From NCBI GenBank assembly GCA_964420835.1, contig CAYQUO010000004.1:1-64000 (forward strand): DNA of 64,000 bases. The letters are read 5' to 3'. The stretch is from CAYQUO01 sp964420835 (GTDB taxonomy: Bacteria; Chloroflexota; Anaerolineae; Anaerolineales; Anaerolineaceae). Numbering within the stretch: position 1 is the stretch's first letter; the number at the start of each line of letters is the position of its first letter. Below, one piece after another: positions 17,076-25,752 of this stretch. The notes under the pieces are model-generated. The model was given only the letters and a program-made list of their open reading frames with translations, did not search any database and was not told where the DNA came from. The position numbers and the translations under genes are program-made.

Positions 17076-17188
17076 TTGGCAAACGTCAACCGGTCCAGTT
17101 ACCTTGTTTCTCCATTTATACCCTGTAAAGGACCTTTGGCAACAAACAGTTTTGCAAATCCCCTCTCACGGTTCACCGGGCGGTTTTT

Positions 17189-18391
17189 TTAACCGATCAA
17201 ACGAAGTCCCTCCATGGCAATTATATACTCTTCGTCTGTGGGTATGGATAGGATCTGGATGGTGGAACTGGGTGCACTCAACAAGGCAATCCTGTCCCTG
17301 GCAACGGATCGGTTCACTTCCTTGTCCAAAATCAACCCGAACCATTCCAACCCGTTACAGGCTGCCTCCCGGACCTGCCAGGCTCCAACCCCAATATCAT
17401 CCGTGAAGACCAGGAGATCCGCCCCGCCCAGGGCAGCCAACATTGAACCGATTGTAGTCTTTAACCGGTGCACATACACATCCACAGCCACCTTCGCCCT
17501 TGGATCTTCAGTTTCTGAAACCAACTGCAGGAGTTCAAACAGGTCGCTGGTTTCACCGGACAACCCAACCAATCCGCTCTCCTGGTTTAAAATGCGGTTC
17601 ACCTGTTGAGGGGAATAGCCGTGCCTTTCGATCAGGTCCAAAACGATCGAAGGGTCCAGGTCGCCGCAGCGGGTGCTCATCACAAGGCCCGGCAGGGGTG
17701 AATAGCCCATGGAAGTATCCACTGAACGCCCTCCGTGGATGGCAGCCGCACTTGAGCCCCCCGTCCCGAGGTGGCAGGCTACGATGCGGAGGCCTTCACG
17801 TGGTTTATCCAGGAAGCGGCTGGCTTGAAGCACCACATACTGGTAGGAGAGGCCATGAAAACCATACTTGCGGTATCCATGCAGGTTGGCAAGTTCGTAG
17901 GGGATGGCGTATCTCCAGGCTGGCTCGGGCATGTCGGAATGAAAAGCAGTGTCAAAAGTGGCGTATTGGAGGGCGGTGGGTGTCCTCTTTCTGCACAATT
18001 GGATCACACCCAGCGAATTGGGGTTGTGGATGGGGGCAAGATGGTTAAGGGATTCCAGGTCTTCCAGGATCTCGGAAGTCAGGAGGGTCGTATCAACAAA
18101 TCGTGTCCCGCCATGCACAAAACGATGACCGATGGCATTGATCCGAAACCCTTCTTTTTGCATGTGATCCAAAACAAAACCGGCTGCCTCCCGGTGACCC
18201 GGCATGGATTGAAATTCCTTGACCTGCCGGTCGTTCATTCGATGCACAAGGAAGGATTCCCCCCTGCTTTTTGTGCCAATGTGGTGGGCCTTGCCCGAAG
18301 CCAGCAGCACCGGCTCATCTTCAGACACCTGGTACAGTTTATAGTTAAGTGACGAACTGCCACAGTTGAACACGAGCAGTTGCTTTGCCAA
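17189..18391 (-). CDS. ackA: Acetate kinase
   Basis: A 400-residue enzyme that interconverts acetyl phosphate plus ADP and acetate plus ATP. The N-terminal VFNCGSSSLNYKLY is the ASKHA phosphate loop. GHRFVHGG, the catalytic segment FDTAFHSDMP, the phosphate-binding HLGTGGSSAA and the adenosine segment GGADLLVFTDDIG all match the family. No phosphotransacetylase gene is adjacent. The ATG follows GAGGAG. It suggests fermentative ATP production from acetyl-CoA. Confidence 0.95.
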   Translation of the reverse strand: MAKQLLVFNCGSSSLNYKLYQVSEDEPVLLASGKAHHIGTKSRGESFLVHRMNDRQVKEFQSMPGHREAAGFVLDHMQKEGFRINAIGHRFVHGGTRFVDTTLLTSEILEDLESLNHLAPIHNPNSLGVIQLCRKRTPTALQYATFDTAFHSDMPEPAWRYAIPYELANLHGYRKYGFHGLSYQYVVLQASRFLDKPREGLRIVACHLGTGGSSAAAIHGGRSVDTSMGYSPLPGLVMSTRCGDLDPSIVLDLIERHGYSPQQVNRILNQESGLVGLSGETSDLFELLQLVSETEDPRAKVAVDVYVHRLKTTIGSMLAALGGADLLVFTDDIGVGAWQVREAACNGLEWFGLILDKEVNRSVARDRIALLSAPSSTIQILSIPTDEEYIIAMEGLRLIG

Positions 18392-18455
18392 TTGATAATG
18401 CTCCTCGACTCATGTGCGGCTTAAGACTTCCATCCCTGTCAACCCCATCCGGGTG

Positions 18456-18508
18456 ATTATACCCCGCCTCTCAAACGGGAACCACAGATACAACAATTTG
18501 CTGGTTCC
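18456..18508 (-). promoter_or_regulatory. ackA promoter with upstream inverted repeat
   Basis: A reverse-strand TATAAT -10 (complement of 18456-18461) is followed by a 60-nt leader to ackA. The -35 region is poor, but an inverted repeat GGAACCA...TGGTTCC (18478-18484 and 18502-18508) overlaps it and could be a regulator site. Confidence 0.45.
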
Positions 18509-18741
18509 ATAACACGGCCTGGAGGGAAGTGAGGGGCAATGAATAAGTGCCGAATTTCCATACCGAACAGGATGACAGGAACCCCCAACATGAGCCAGCG
18601 TCATGAACTTTCTCACAGCCAGGCTTGCATCCGGCTGCTGGCCCGCCCGCAGGAATTATCCAATAACTCTTAACTCGGTTTTCGATCCAGGATTTGGCTG
18701 CCTTCGCAGGAACAGGAATTCGCCGGCTGATCCTTCCCTCT
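18509..18741. other. Non-coding gap between ackA promoter and rarD
   Basis: Together with 18392-18508 this forms a 350-nt gap between two leftward genes. Beyond the ackA promoter I see no ORF with a ribosome binding site, no tRNA and no terminator with a T-run. Confidence 0.5.
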
Positions 18742-19641
18742 TCAGGTGCTGACCTGCCTGACGGTTACAGCCATGTTGCGCCGGTGCAGGAACCCCTCTG
18801 CGGTAAATATGATCAACCCGACCCAGATAAAGGAAAAGCCGATCACCCTGGGGGTGTCAAAAACCTCACCGTAAAGCAGGTAACCGGCTAAAAATTGGAG
18901 GGTGGGTGTGAAATACTGCAGCAGGCCGACCATGGTCAAGGGGATCTTCTGGGTGGCATACGCGAACAGGATCAGGGGGAAAATGGTCACCAGTCCGGCC
19001 CCAGCCAGGAGAAGGGAAGTGGACAGCCCCATGTGCCCAAAGGCGCCGGTTCCCCGGGCTTCCATGACAAGCAAATACCCGAGCGCAAGGGGGAAGATCG
19101 TGCTGGTTTCCAGCGCCAGGCCTTGTGCCGGCAACAAGGGGGAAAGTTTTTTTACCAGCCCGTACATCGCAAATGAAAAGGCCAGCGACAGTGCCACCCA
19201 GGGGAACCTGCCGTGCGATAGGGTCAGGTAGGTGACCCCGGCTGCCGCCAGGGCAACCGGCAGCCACTGCAGGGGGCGCAGCCGTTCCCGCAGGAAAACC
19301 AGCCCCAGCAGGACGCTAAGGAGCGGGTTAATGAAATATCCCAAGCTCGCATCCAGGATATAGTCATTGACCACGGCCCAGATATAGATCGTCCAATTCA
19401 CCCCAACAAACAAGCCGGCCACCAGGTAGATCAGGAAAACCCGCCGGGTGATGGACCTGATCAGGGCCTTCAATTGCCTGGTTACGACGAGCACCAAAAA
19501 CATGATGATGAATGCCCAAACAATGCGGTGGGCGGTGGTCTGGAACGGTGGCACTGCCACGAGCAGTTTAAAATAGATCGGATACAACCCCCACAAGATG
19601 TATGCAATGATTGCTGCCAAGGTGCCTTTGCTCATGCTCAC
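18742..19641 (-). CDS. rarD: RarD-type EamA transporter (paralogue 1)
   Basis: A 299-residue inner-membrane protein with about ten hydrophobic segments, of the drug/metabolite transporter superfamily. Its start, MSKGTLAAIIAYILWGLYPIYFK, followed by ttAHRIVWAF and LGYFINPLLSVLLG, is diagnostic of the RarD branch. Family members export amino acids or other metabolites; E. coli RarD was named for a chloramphenicol phenotype. It lies 12 nt downstream of a second RarD-like gene and shares long stretches with it (FLRERLRPLQWLP in both), so the pair arose by tandem duplication. Confidence 0.9.
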   Translation of the reverse strand: MSMSKGTLAAIIAYILWGLYPIYFKLLVAVPPFQTTAHRIVWAFIIMFLVLVVTRQLKALIRSITRRVFLIYLVAGLFVGVNWTIYIWAVVNDYILDASLGYFINPLLSVLLGLVFLRERLRPLQWLPVALAAAGVTYLTLSHGRFPWVALSLAFSFAMYGLVKKLSPLLPAQGLALETSTIFPLALGYLLVMEARGTGAFGHMGLSTSLLLAGAGLVTIFPLILFAYATQKIPLTMVGLLQYFTPTLQFLAGYLLYGEVFDTPRVIGFSFIWVGLIIFTAEGFLHRRNMAVTVRQVST

Positions 19642-19653
19642 TCCAAACGAGGC

Positions 19654-20622
19654 CTACATCCCCGCCATCTCCTGTTCTGAAGATCGAACCCCATGGTCCG
19701 GCTGGTGCACTTCTGAACCTGGTCCCCCCGCTTTTTTTCTTTTTGCGGACGGGAAGGCGTTCTTATCCCGGTGATGGAAACCTTCCACGGTGAAGATCAA
19801 CAAAGCCACCCAGATGGCAATGAATGTTACCACCCGAACCGGGGTGAATTCCTCCCCATACAGGAAGACGCCGCAAAGGAACTGCCCGGTTGGGCCGATG
19901 TATTGGATGACGCCCAGCGTGGTCAATGGGATGAGGCGGGCGGATGCAGAGAAAAGAAGCAGCGGCACGATGGTAACAATACCACCCAGGAGCAGGTACA
20001 GGTTCGTCAAACCCGCTCCCGTGCCGAAGGATGCCTGGCCACTCATGGCCAGGTGGACCAGGTAACCGATGGCTGGCGGGGTGACCAGGCTGGTCTCCAG
20101 TGCCAGTCCCTGCAGCGAGGGCAGGGGCGCCTTTTTCTTCACCAGGCCGTAAACTCCAAAAGAGATCGCCAGCGTTAAAGAAATCCAGGGCACCTGTCCA
20201 TAATGAAACGCCAGGTAGGCCACCCCTGCCGAGGCGATCCCAATCGGCAGCCACTGCAGGGGGCGCAGCCGTTCCCGCAGAAAAACCACTCCCAGCAGAA
20301 CACAGACAAAGGGGTTAAGAAAGTACCCTAGGCTGCCTTCCAGGATGCGATCAGTGACCACCGAGTACACGAAGAGATACCAGTTGATGGCCACCAAAAA
20401 TGCAGCCCCCAGGTAGATGAATAAAACCCTTGTGTTTATGGAGCGACACAAAAGCCGAAATTGGCCCAGGGAAAGGACAATCATCAACAGGAGGACCGTG
20501 GACCAGACGATGCGGTGGGCCATGATCTCAAGCGGGGGCACATCCGCGAGGAGCTTGAAGAAAATGGGAAACAGCCCCCACCAGGTGCAGGCGCCAATCC
20601 CATAAAGAATGCCTTTATTCAC
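19654..20622 (-). CDS. rarD: RarD-type EamA transporter (paralogue 2)
   Basis: A 322-residue RarD-family membrane transporter. The conserved start reads VNKGILYGIGACTWWGLFPIFFK, so I take GTG at 20622 as the start; the reading frame stays open to 20715 but the extra 31 residues do not look like the family. About ten membrane segments lie between 6 and 290, and AHRIVWST and LGYFLNPFVCVLLG match the paralogue downstream. A 35-residue hydrophilic tail (AKRKKAGG...) is absent from that copy. The Shine-Dalgarno is poor, so the exact start is uncertain. Confidence 0.88.
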   Translation of the reverse strand: MNKGILYGIGACTWWGLFPIFFKLLADVPPLEIMAHRIVWSTVLLLMIVLSLGQFRLLCRSINTRVLFIYLGAAFLVAINWYLFVYSVVTDRILEGSLGYFLNPFVCVLLGVVFLRERLRPLQWLPIGIASAGVAYLAFHYGQVPWISLTLAISFGVYGLVKKKAPLPSLQGLALETSLVTPPAIGYLVHLAMSGQASFGTGAGLTNLYLLLGGIVTIVPLLLFSASARLIPLTTLGVIQYIGPTGQFLCGVFLYGEEFTPVRVVTFIAIWVALLIFTVEGFHHRDKNAFPSAKRKKAGGPGSEVHQPDHGVRSSEQEMAGM

Positions 20623-20772
20623 AATTCCACAATTGCAGTTCTTTCCTGAGGGTACATGCAGGGTCTCATCATAACAGAATTTCCAGCTTAAGGCTGGAAA
20701 TTCGCAGATATCCAAAACATTCAGCTGATGAAGGCAGAAATCACCGCCCGGTTTTCCTTAGTGGGGCAGGGG

Positions 20773-21156
20773 TCACTGCTCCTTGCGGGCGATCAGTTCG
20801 ATCTCGACCCGGGCTCCCAGAGGCAGGGCAGCCACCCCGATGGTCGTGCGGGCCGGGTGTGGGGGATTGAACTGGCGGGCATACACTTCGTTCATGGCGG
20901 GAAAATCGCCCATGTCGGCCAGGTAAACATTCACCTTGATCACCTGGTCAGGGGTCGCCCCTGCAGCCTGCAACACAGCAAACAGGTTGCGGAAGCACTG
21001 TTCCGTCTGTTCGGCGATCCCGCCATTAACCAGTTTGCTTGTGGCAGGGTCTATGGGCGTCTGTCCGGAGAGGCATAGCAGGTCGCCACTTTCAATGGCG
21101 TGTGAATAAGGCCCAATGGCGGTCGCCCCGGGCGCGCTGATGGCTTTTCGCGGCAT
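20773..21156 (-). CDS. ridA: RidA family enamine/imine deaminase
   Basis: A 127-residue trimeric cytoplasmic enzyme. RidA hydrolyses reactive 2-aminoacrylate-type enamines released by PLP enzymes. The signatures IGPYSHAI, LSGQTPIDP, VIKVNVYLADMGDFPAMNEVY and the RTTIGVAALPLGARVEIE block with the catalytic Arg are all present. A strong AAGGAGGAAG stands before the ATG, and a TATAAT box lies 46 nt upstream. It is likely a single-gene unit. Confidence 0.95.
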   Translation of the reverse strand: MPRKAISAPGATAIGPYSHAIESGDLLCLSGQTPIDPATSKLVNGGIAEQTEQCFRNLFAVLQAAGATPDQVIKVNVYLADMGDFPAMNEVYARQFNPPHPARTTIGVAALPLGARVEIELIARKEQ

Positions 21157-21201
21157 AATCTTCCTCCTTAAAAATATTATTATGGATCAATTCAAACTAG
21201 C

Positions 21202-21207
21202 ATTATA
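21202..21207 (-). promoter_or_regulatory. -10 box of ridA
   Basis: A reverse-strand TATAAT, 45 nt before the ridA ATG, in an A/T-rich stretch. No convincing -35 is visible at 16-18 nt. Confidence 0.5.
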
Positions 21208-21824
21208 TCCCAGCTTGAGCGGTTTCTTTTCGTGGCGAAACCCATCATCGGTCTAGTGTCCCAAACCGGAGGCCGGAAAAGGGATCGTTCGCGGCAGCCT
21301 GCCTTTCTCTCATCGGAACCCCACCCGGGTAACCGAGGCGGAAAAAAGTAACGCCCATGGCCTCCACATTCCCGGGGAGGTTGTCGGATCAATCAGGGAA
21401 TCCCGCACTGACTTCCGCCCTGAAGTCTTGGTAGGAGCCAATCGGGCCATTCAATTGAACACGCCCTGGATCACATTTCGGCGTCAGGAACGATTAAGAC
21501 CAGACACCATGGTCATCAAAAGCCGCCTCATTTTTAGGTGGATGCTTTTCCGATGCAAAATCGTCCTCAAAAATAATTGTAGAAGCCTGTGAAACAAAAT
21601 GCATGTGTTCATCTTTTTTCTCAAACGCATGGGTGCAGTGTTGCCAGGTGAGGTTGACATTTTCCCATAAAAATAAGTGCCACCCTTTTTCATGGGTGAA
21701 CCAACACGAGATGGTTTAAGATTTGTAATTCTGCGATATACTTTATTTACCGACATGATGAAATTCACACGCCAAGGGGTGTCCCATTAACGGCCTGATC
21801 GTTGGTGAAGTTGTTCGCCGAAGC
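21208..21824. other. Long non-coding stretch between divergent ridA and GntR genes
   Basis: This 617-nt stretch lacks any ORF with a ribosome binding site. The right third is A/T-rich, unlike the neighbouring genes, and contains TATACT (about 21737-21742), a possible -10 for the GntR gene. I see no tRNA, clear terminator or long repeat. It is the least explained gap in the window. Confidence 0.5.
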
Positions 21825-22487
21825 GTGGTGGACCAGGCCATCACCATCCTGCAGAATGCGATGGCATCTGGGGCGCTGCAACCCGGAACCCGGTTGATCG
21901 AATCCCAGATTGCCGAACAGATACACGTCAGCCGGGGGACTTTGCGCGAGGCCCTGCGCATTCTCGAGCAAAAGGGGCTGGTCACATCCATCCCCGGCCG
22001 GGGGTGTTATGTGGCCCTGCTGACCGATCGGGACATCCAGGAGGTCTATTCCCTGCGGTCTGTCCTGGAGCAGGAAGCCGTGCGCAAGGTGGCCTTAACA
22101 GCAACTGACGGGCAAATTGCCGCCCTGCAGGAAATCCTGAACAGGATGCTGGACGCTGCTGACCGGGGGGAACTTGCGCAGGTCGTCGAAGAGGACCTGA
22201 ATTTTCATAAACATATCTGGCTGATCGCCGACCACCGCCGCATCCTGGAGATCCTGGAAGGGCTGATCTTTCAACTCAGGAATTATTTGACCATCCAGTC
22301 AAACCTGTACCGGGACCTGGCGGCAGGGATCGCCGACCATAAGGAGATCATGGCGGCCATCCTCGAAAGGGACGGAGAAAAAGCGGCCAGGGTGATCAAG
22401 GTCCACCTTGAAGAGGCCATGAATATCGTGGGGGCATTCGCCAAAGATATGACCAGCAACAAGGGGAAGCAGGGAAATTCGGCTTAA
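21825..22487 (+). CDS. GntR-family transcriptional regulator, FCD subfamily
   Basis: A 220-residue DNA-binding protein. The winged helix covers about 3-70, with GTRLIESQIAEQIHVSRGTLREALRILEQKGLVTSIPGRG split over the GntR recognition helix. The FCD ligand domain covers about 75-205, with DLNFHKHIW and DHKEIMAAI supplying His/Asp metal or ligand residues. FCD regulators usually respond to organic acids or sugars. The true start is unclear: the frame is open to 21762 with an AAGGGG at 21774, and tandem GTG codons occur at 21825 and 21828. No obvious target gene is adjacent; the next gene converges on it. Confidence 0.85.
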   Translation: MVDQAITILQNAMASGALQPGTRLIESQIAEQIHVSRGTLREALRILEQKGLVTSIPGRGCYVALLTDRDIQEVYSLRSVLEQEAVRKVALTATDGQIAALQEILNRMLDAADRGELAQVVEEDLNFHKHIWLIADHRRILEILEGLIFQLRNYLTIQSNLYRDLAAGIADHKEIMAAILERDGEKAARVIKVHLEEAMNIVGAFAKDMTSNKGKQGNSA

Positions 22488-22545
22488 TCCGCCGAAATGG
22501 CGGCAACCACCTTCCACTGAAGTGCCGGCATTTCTCAACAGAGGA

Positions 22546-23901
22546 TCAAACAGCGACAAGAAAGTGGCTGGCGCAAGCTTTCATACCAATTACCAGTCTC
22601 CCATTTCGAATTTCAAACCGGACCGATGGATCGCTGGCGTCTGTCAGCCAACCATCCGGGGTGCCGGGCAGGTTCAATTCCAACTCCACCGCACCAGGCG
22701 CCGCGTTCAGCACGACCAGCAGGGTTTGTCCCGCATGCCTCCTGGTGAAGGCGAACTGTTCGGAGGCTGCCAACACCTGCTGGTAATCTCCAAATCGGAG
22801 GGCGGGCAGTTCAGCCCGGAGCTGTGTGAGGGATTGCAGGTGCTCAAGCAGCTTGTTATCGGATGATGTTTTCCCCAACGCATCCAGGTCAAGCTGTGGG
22901 CGGATGGGCCAGTCATCCGCCCCCTTGCTCCCCGCAATACCAAATTCACTTCCGTAATAGATCGACGGAATACCGGGCATCGTAAACAGCAGGGAGTAGA
23001 GGGGGAAAAGGTGCCGGGGATCCTTTAACTGGCTGGCAACCCGGTTGACGTCATGGTTGTCGGCGAAGTTGTACAAATGCAGGTCCTTGTACAGGCCATC
23101 CTGGCCAAACTGGCGGTTCAGGGTGTGGGCGATTTCGAAATAATTATGGTCATTCAGGCTGGAGTACAGCCCTTTGTACGCCTCGTAGTTGGTGACGGAA
23201 TCCAGCAGGCCAGGGTTAACCCAGCGCCGGTAGTCGCCGTGAACCACCTCGCCCATCAGCCAGAATTCCGTCCGCAACCGGCGGCAGCGGTTGCCCAGTT
23301 CGCCTTGAAATTCCAGCGCAACACAGTCCGCCGCGTCCAGCCTGAGGCCGTCAATATCGTATTCCTGGATCCAGTTTTCCGCTGCACCCAGCAGGTGATC
23401 CCTGGCATCCGGGTTGGCAAGGTTCAGCTTTACCAGGCTTTCATCCCCGTGCCAGGTTCCGTAGGTAAACGGGTCTCCCATCGAGTTGTGGTGGCCGAAT
23501 CGCAGCGAGTCGATCCATCCGGCATACGGCGATTGTGGGCCATGCTCCTGAACGTCCCTGAAGGCCCAAAATTGCCGACCGACATGGTTGAACACCCCGT
23601 CCAGGACGACGCGCAATCCCAGTTCGTGGGCGTTGCGGACCAGGTCGGCCAGGTCTTTGCCGGTCCCCAGGCGTCGGTCCACCTGGTAATAATCGACCGT
23701 ATCATACCCATGGGTGCCCGCTTCAAACAGCGGACCGAGATAAACAGCATTGCAGCCCAGCCTGGCGGCGTGTTCCAGCCACGGGTGAATGGACCGGAGC
23801 CTGTTTATGGGCGATGAAACCAGGTCGTTCTGCCTCGGAGCCCCAGACAGCCCAAGGGGGTAGATATGGTAAAAAATTGCACTTTCCGGCAACAGCGACA
23901 T
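22546..23901 (-). CDS. Alpha-amylase family glycoside hydrolase (GH13)
   Basis: A 451-residue (alpha/beta)8-barrel enzyme with no signal peptide, so probably cytoplasmic, acting on alpha-1,4-glucans or maltodextrins. The GH13 conserved regions are LDGVFNHVG, the nucleophile Asp189 in GLRLDAADCV, the acid/base Glu218 in WLMGEVVHG, and FADNHDV with Asp284. A short C-terminal beta domain follows (about 375-451). I start at ATG 23901 behind GGGAGAG; the open frame continues to 24009 but would overlap tetR. It is directly downstream of the TetR gene and probably co-regulated with it. Confidence 0.92.
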   Translation of the reverse strand: MSLLPESAIFYHIYPLGLSGAPRQNDLVSSPINRLRSIHPWLEHAARLGCNAVYLGPLFEAGTHGYDTVDYYQVDRRLGTGKDLADLVRNAHELGLRVVLDGVFNHVGRQFWAFRDVQEHGPQSPYAGWIDSLRFGHHNSMGDPFTYGTWHGDESLVKLNLANPDARDHLLGAAENWIQEYDIDGLRLDAADCVALEFQGELGNRCRRLRTEFWLMGEVVHGDYRRWVNPGLLDSVTNYEAYKGLYSSLNDHNYFEIAHTLNRQFGQDGLYKDLHLYNFADNHDVNRVASQLKDPRHLFPLYSLLFTMPGIPSIYYGSEFGIAGSKGADDWPIRPQLDLDALGKTSSDNKLLEHLQSLTQLRAELPALRFGDYQQVLAASEQFAFTRRHAGQTLLVVLNAAPGAVELELNLPGTPDGWLTDASDPSVRFEIRNGRLVIGMKACASHFLVAV

Positions 23902-23953
23902 GTTTAAAACTCTCCCGATGAAAACCGTTTGATACGGATTGTGATGAGAACCC

Positions 23954-24520
23954 TCAAGAGTAGATCCCGTATTGGAACTGGCGGACCGCCTGCTCGGCAA
24001 GGTTCTCATCCAGCCGGAGCGCCCCGTTCAACCCCATGGCAATATACGTGTTCGCCATGCCGAGGAGGGTGATAGCGTATGCCTGGTGCCGTCCGCGCAT
24101 GTTGCCATGCTCTCGCACGGCTGAAAGGAAGACTTGTTCCAGGATGCCATTCACCCTGCGGTTGAACTGCTCCACCGCCTGGTGCCCATCGCTTTCGCCG
24201 GGTGCAAACCAAAAGCCCAATTGCAGGCGGTAAAACGCCGGGTTCTGCTGGGCAAAATCAAAAAGGGCCTGCACAATCCTTTTCAAGGTTTGTGGCAGGT
24301 CGCTGCTGTAATGGGCTGCCTCACGAAGCGTTGCTTCCAGTTTTCCATAATGGATGGCAAGCAGGGCTTCGAGCAAACCCCTTTTACTCCCAAAGTAATG
24401 GTACAAGGTCGGCTTGGTGACGCCGGCCAGGTCAACGATCTCCTGCACACCCACCGCGTCATAGCCGCGGGCGGCGAACAAATGCAGCGCACAATCCAGG
24501 ATATGCTTCCGGTTTTCCAT
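23954..24520 (-). CDS. TetR-family transcriptional repressor
   Basis: A 188-residue repressor. The N-terminal helix-turn-helix (about 3-50) reads ILDCALHLFAARGYDAVGV then IVDLAGVTKPTLYHYFGSK, a canonical TetR domain. The C-terminal ligand domain is variable; the inducer is unknown. Its own promoter carries an inverted repeat (24531-24546) that overlaps the -10 box, so it is likely self-repressed, and a very similar site sits on the promoter of the short-chain dehydrogenase at 62 kb. The ATG is only 8 nt after the -10, so the mRNA is nearly leaderless. The amylase gene follows 52 nt downstream. Confidence 0.92.
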   Translation of the reverse strand: MENRKHILDCALHLFAARGYDAVGVQEIVDLAGVTKPTLYHYFGSKRGLLEALLAIHYGKLEATLREAAHYSSDLPQTLKRIVQALFDFAQQNPAFYRLQLGFWFAPGESDGHQAVEQFNRRVNGILEQVFLSAVREHGNMRGRHQAYAITLLGMANTYIAMGLNGALRLDENLAEQAVRQFQYGIYS

Positions 24521-24528
24521 TACCAGCG

Positions 24529-24546
24529 ATTATACCGAACGGTATA
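24529..24546 (-). promoter_or_regulatory. tetR -10 box and TetR operator
   Basis: The top strand reads ATTATACCGAACGGTATA. TATACCG-AA-CGGTATA is a perfect 7-bp inverted repeat with a 2-nt centre, and its left end is the reverse-strand TATAAT -10 (24529-24534) of tetR. A repressor bound here would block the tetR promoter and possibly the divergent pheA promoter 50 nt away. Confidence 0.75.
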
Positions 24547-24594
24547 GTGGCCGTCAAGGCAGATTCCTGTTTGCTGTAAACATGGCAAAAACCC

Positions 24595-24623
24595 TTGCAG
24601 AAGAGTGCCTGAACGGGCATAAT
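24595..24623 (+). promoter_or_regulatory. Promoter of prephenate dehydratase gene
   Basis: TTGCAG (24595-24600), 17-nt spacer, CATAAT (24618-24623). It supports the downstream ATG at 24657 as the true start, not the in-frame ATG at 24582. Confidence 0.65.
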
Positions 24624-24656
24624 GGTGTTTCACACCATGGAGATGAAACGATAGAC

Positions 24657-25496
24657 ATGTCTGAGTCAACAGCGATTAAGGTTGCTTTCCAGGGAGAGCC
24701 CGGGGCTTATTCCGAGGCGGCGGTTTTGGAATACTTCCACGCGCAGGAGGTGTCGTCTGTTCCTTGTGAAACGTTTGAAAAAGTGTTCACTTCGGTGGAG
24801 GACGGTTCCTGCCAAGCCGGTTTCATCCCCATCGAAAATTCCCTGGCCGGAAGCATTCACCAGAATTATGATTTGTTACTGAAATATTCCCTCTGGGTTA
24901 CCGGGGAACACAGCCTGCGGGTCAGCCACTGTCTCATCGTCCGACCCGGAACGCGGCGCCCAGATATCCGGCGGGTCATCAGCCACCCGCAGGCGCTGGC
25001 GCAATGCAGCACCTGCCTGGCAAGCCTGGGCGGGGTCCAGGTCGAAGCCGTTTATGACACCGCCGGCAGCGTGAAGATGCTGCGCGACCAGGACGACCCG
25101 GGCCTGGCTGCCATCGCCTCCAGGCGGGCTGCAGAAATTTACGGAATGCACGTCCTGGAAGAGAACATCGAGGATAACCCGCAGAATTACACCCGCTTCC
25201 TGGTCATTGCAAAACAACCTGTACACCCGGAGAAGGACGCCAAGACATCGATCGTCTTTTCAGTGAAAAATCAGCCGGGAGGGCTCTTCCGCGCCCTGGG
25301 TGCTTTTGCCCTGCGGGACATTGATCTGACCAAGATCGAATCTCGCCCGTTCATCGGCAAACCATGGGATTACCTCTTTTATATCGACTTCATCGGTTCC
25401 CTGCAGGAGCCTGTAACCGCCCGGGCCCTGGCTCATCTTGAAGAATACGCCACCCTTCTGCGTGTGCTGGGCTCTTACCCGTGTTACCGGGGTTGA
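24657..25496 (+). CDS. pheA: Prephenate dehydratase with ACT domain
   Basis: Converts prephenate to phenylpyruvate, the committed step to phenylalanine. The 279-residue monofunctional protein has the catalytic domain at about 5-185 (VAFQGEPGAYSEAA, PIENSLAGSIHQNYDLL, and YTRFLVI with the catalytic Thr-Arg-Phe) and a C-terminal ACT domain (about 195-275) with the ESRPFIGKPWDY Phe-binding signature, so feedback inhibition by Phe is expected. There is no fused chorismate mutase; a separate AroH-type mutase follows downstream. It has its own promoter and lies upstream of the aromatic leader element. Confidence 0.95.
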   Translation: MSESTAIKVAFQGEPGAYSEAAVLEYFHAQEVSSVPCETFEKVFTSVEDGSCQAGFIPIENSLAGSIHQNYDLLLKYSLWVTGEHSLRVSHCLIVRPGTRRPDIRRVISHPQALAQCSTCLASLGGVQVEAVYDTAGSVKMLRDQDDPGLAAIASRRAAEIYGMHVLEENIEDNPQNYTRFLVIAKQPVHPEKDAKTSIVFSVKNQPGGLFRALGAFALRDIDLTKIESRPFIGKPWDYLFYIDFIGSLQEPVTARALAHLEEYATLLRVLGSYPCYRG

Positions 25497-25553
25497 ACGG
25501 CACCGGCTTGCACCTGTTGTTCTACATTTGCCAGGTAAACTGCCGCGAAAACC

Positions 25554-25581
25554 TTGACAGAACCCCGGGATGTTGTAGAAT
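25554..25581 (+). promoter_or_regulatory. Promoter of the aro operon and its leader ORF
   Basis: A perfect TTGACA (25554-25559) and TAGAAT (25576-25581) with a 16-nt spacer. The expected start near 25588 leaves only about 8 nt before the leader ATG at 25596. Confidence 0.75.
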
Positions 25582-25595
25582 AGGTTCATAACGCA

Positions 25596-25673
25596 ATGAA
25601 TACATTGGGTTCCTTCCGCTACTACTTTTATTTTTACGGCTACCAAAACCAGGCTGCCGGCAAACGGGTTTAA
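25596..25673 (+). CDS. Phe/Tyr-rich attenuator leader peptide of the aro operon
   Basis: A 25-codon ORF (ATG 25596, TAA 25671-25673) that encodes MNTLGSF, then R-Y-Y-F-Y-F-Y-G-Y, then QNQAAGKRV. Nine of its residues are Tyr or Phe, and eight of them lie within ten codons. It sits between a consensus promoter and a strong terminator, immediately upstream of chorismate mutase and DAHP synthase. This is the arrangement of the E. coli pheA leader, where ribosome stalling at Phe codons prevents termination. CTTCCGCT (25613-25620), just before the Tyr/Phe codons, pairs perfectly with AGCGGAAG (25673-25680) at the stop codon. The peptide itself is probably not functional. Confidence 0.85.
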   Translation: MNTLGSFRYYFYFYGYQNQAAGKRV

Positions 25674-25699
25674 GCGGAAGAGTACCACTATCCAGTAGA

Positions 25700-25733
25700 T
25701 AAAAACACGATGCCAGCAGCATCGTGTTTTTTT
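25700..25733 (+). terminator. Attenuator terminator before aroH
   Basis: AAAAACACGATGC pairs with GCATCGTGTTTTT (13 bp, loop CAGCA), and the T-run continues for two more T. It lies 27 nt after the leader stop codon and 20 nt before aroH. An alternative pairing of leader bases 25653-25662 with 25711-25720 (9 of 10 positions) would open it. Confidence 0.9.
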
Positions 25734-25752
25734 ATTTCATCAGGAGGTGTGC

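Noticed and set aside
18410..18616. Leftward ORF of 68 codons upstream of ackA
   Set aside because: It overlaps the ackA promoter and has no ribosome binding site or recognisable sequence.
23053..23817. 254-codon rightward ORF
   Set aside because: Shadow of the GH13 gene, which has all catalytic residues in its own frame.
23902..24009. 36-residue N-terminal extension of the GH13 protein
   Set aside because: It overlaps tetR, lacks family similarity, and a good ribosome binding site precedes the ATG at 23901.
24582..24656. 25-residue extension of prephenate dehydratase or a further leader ORF
   Set aside because: A consensus promoter overlaps it, and the encoded residues show no cluster of Phe or other regulatory codons.
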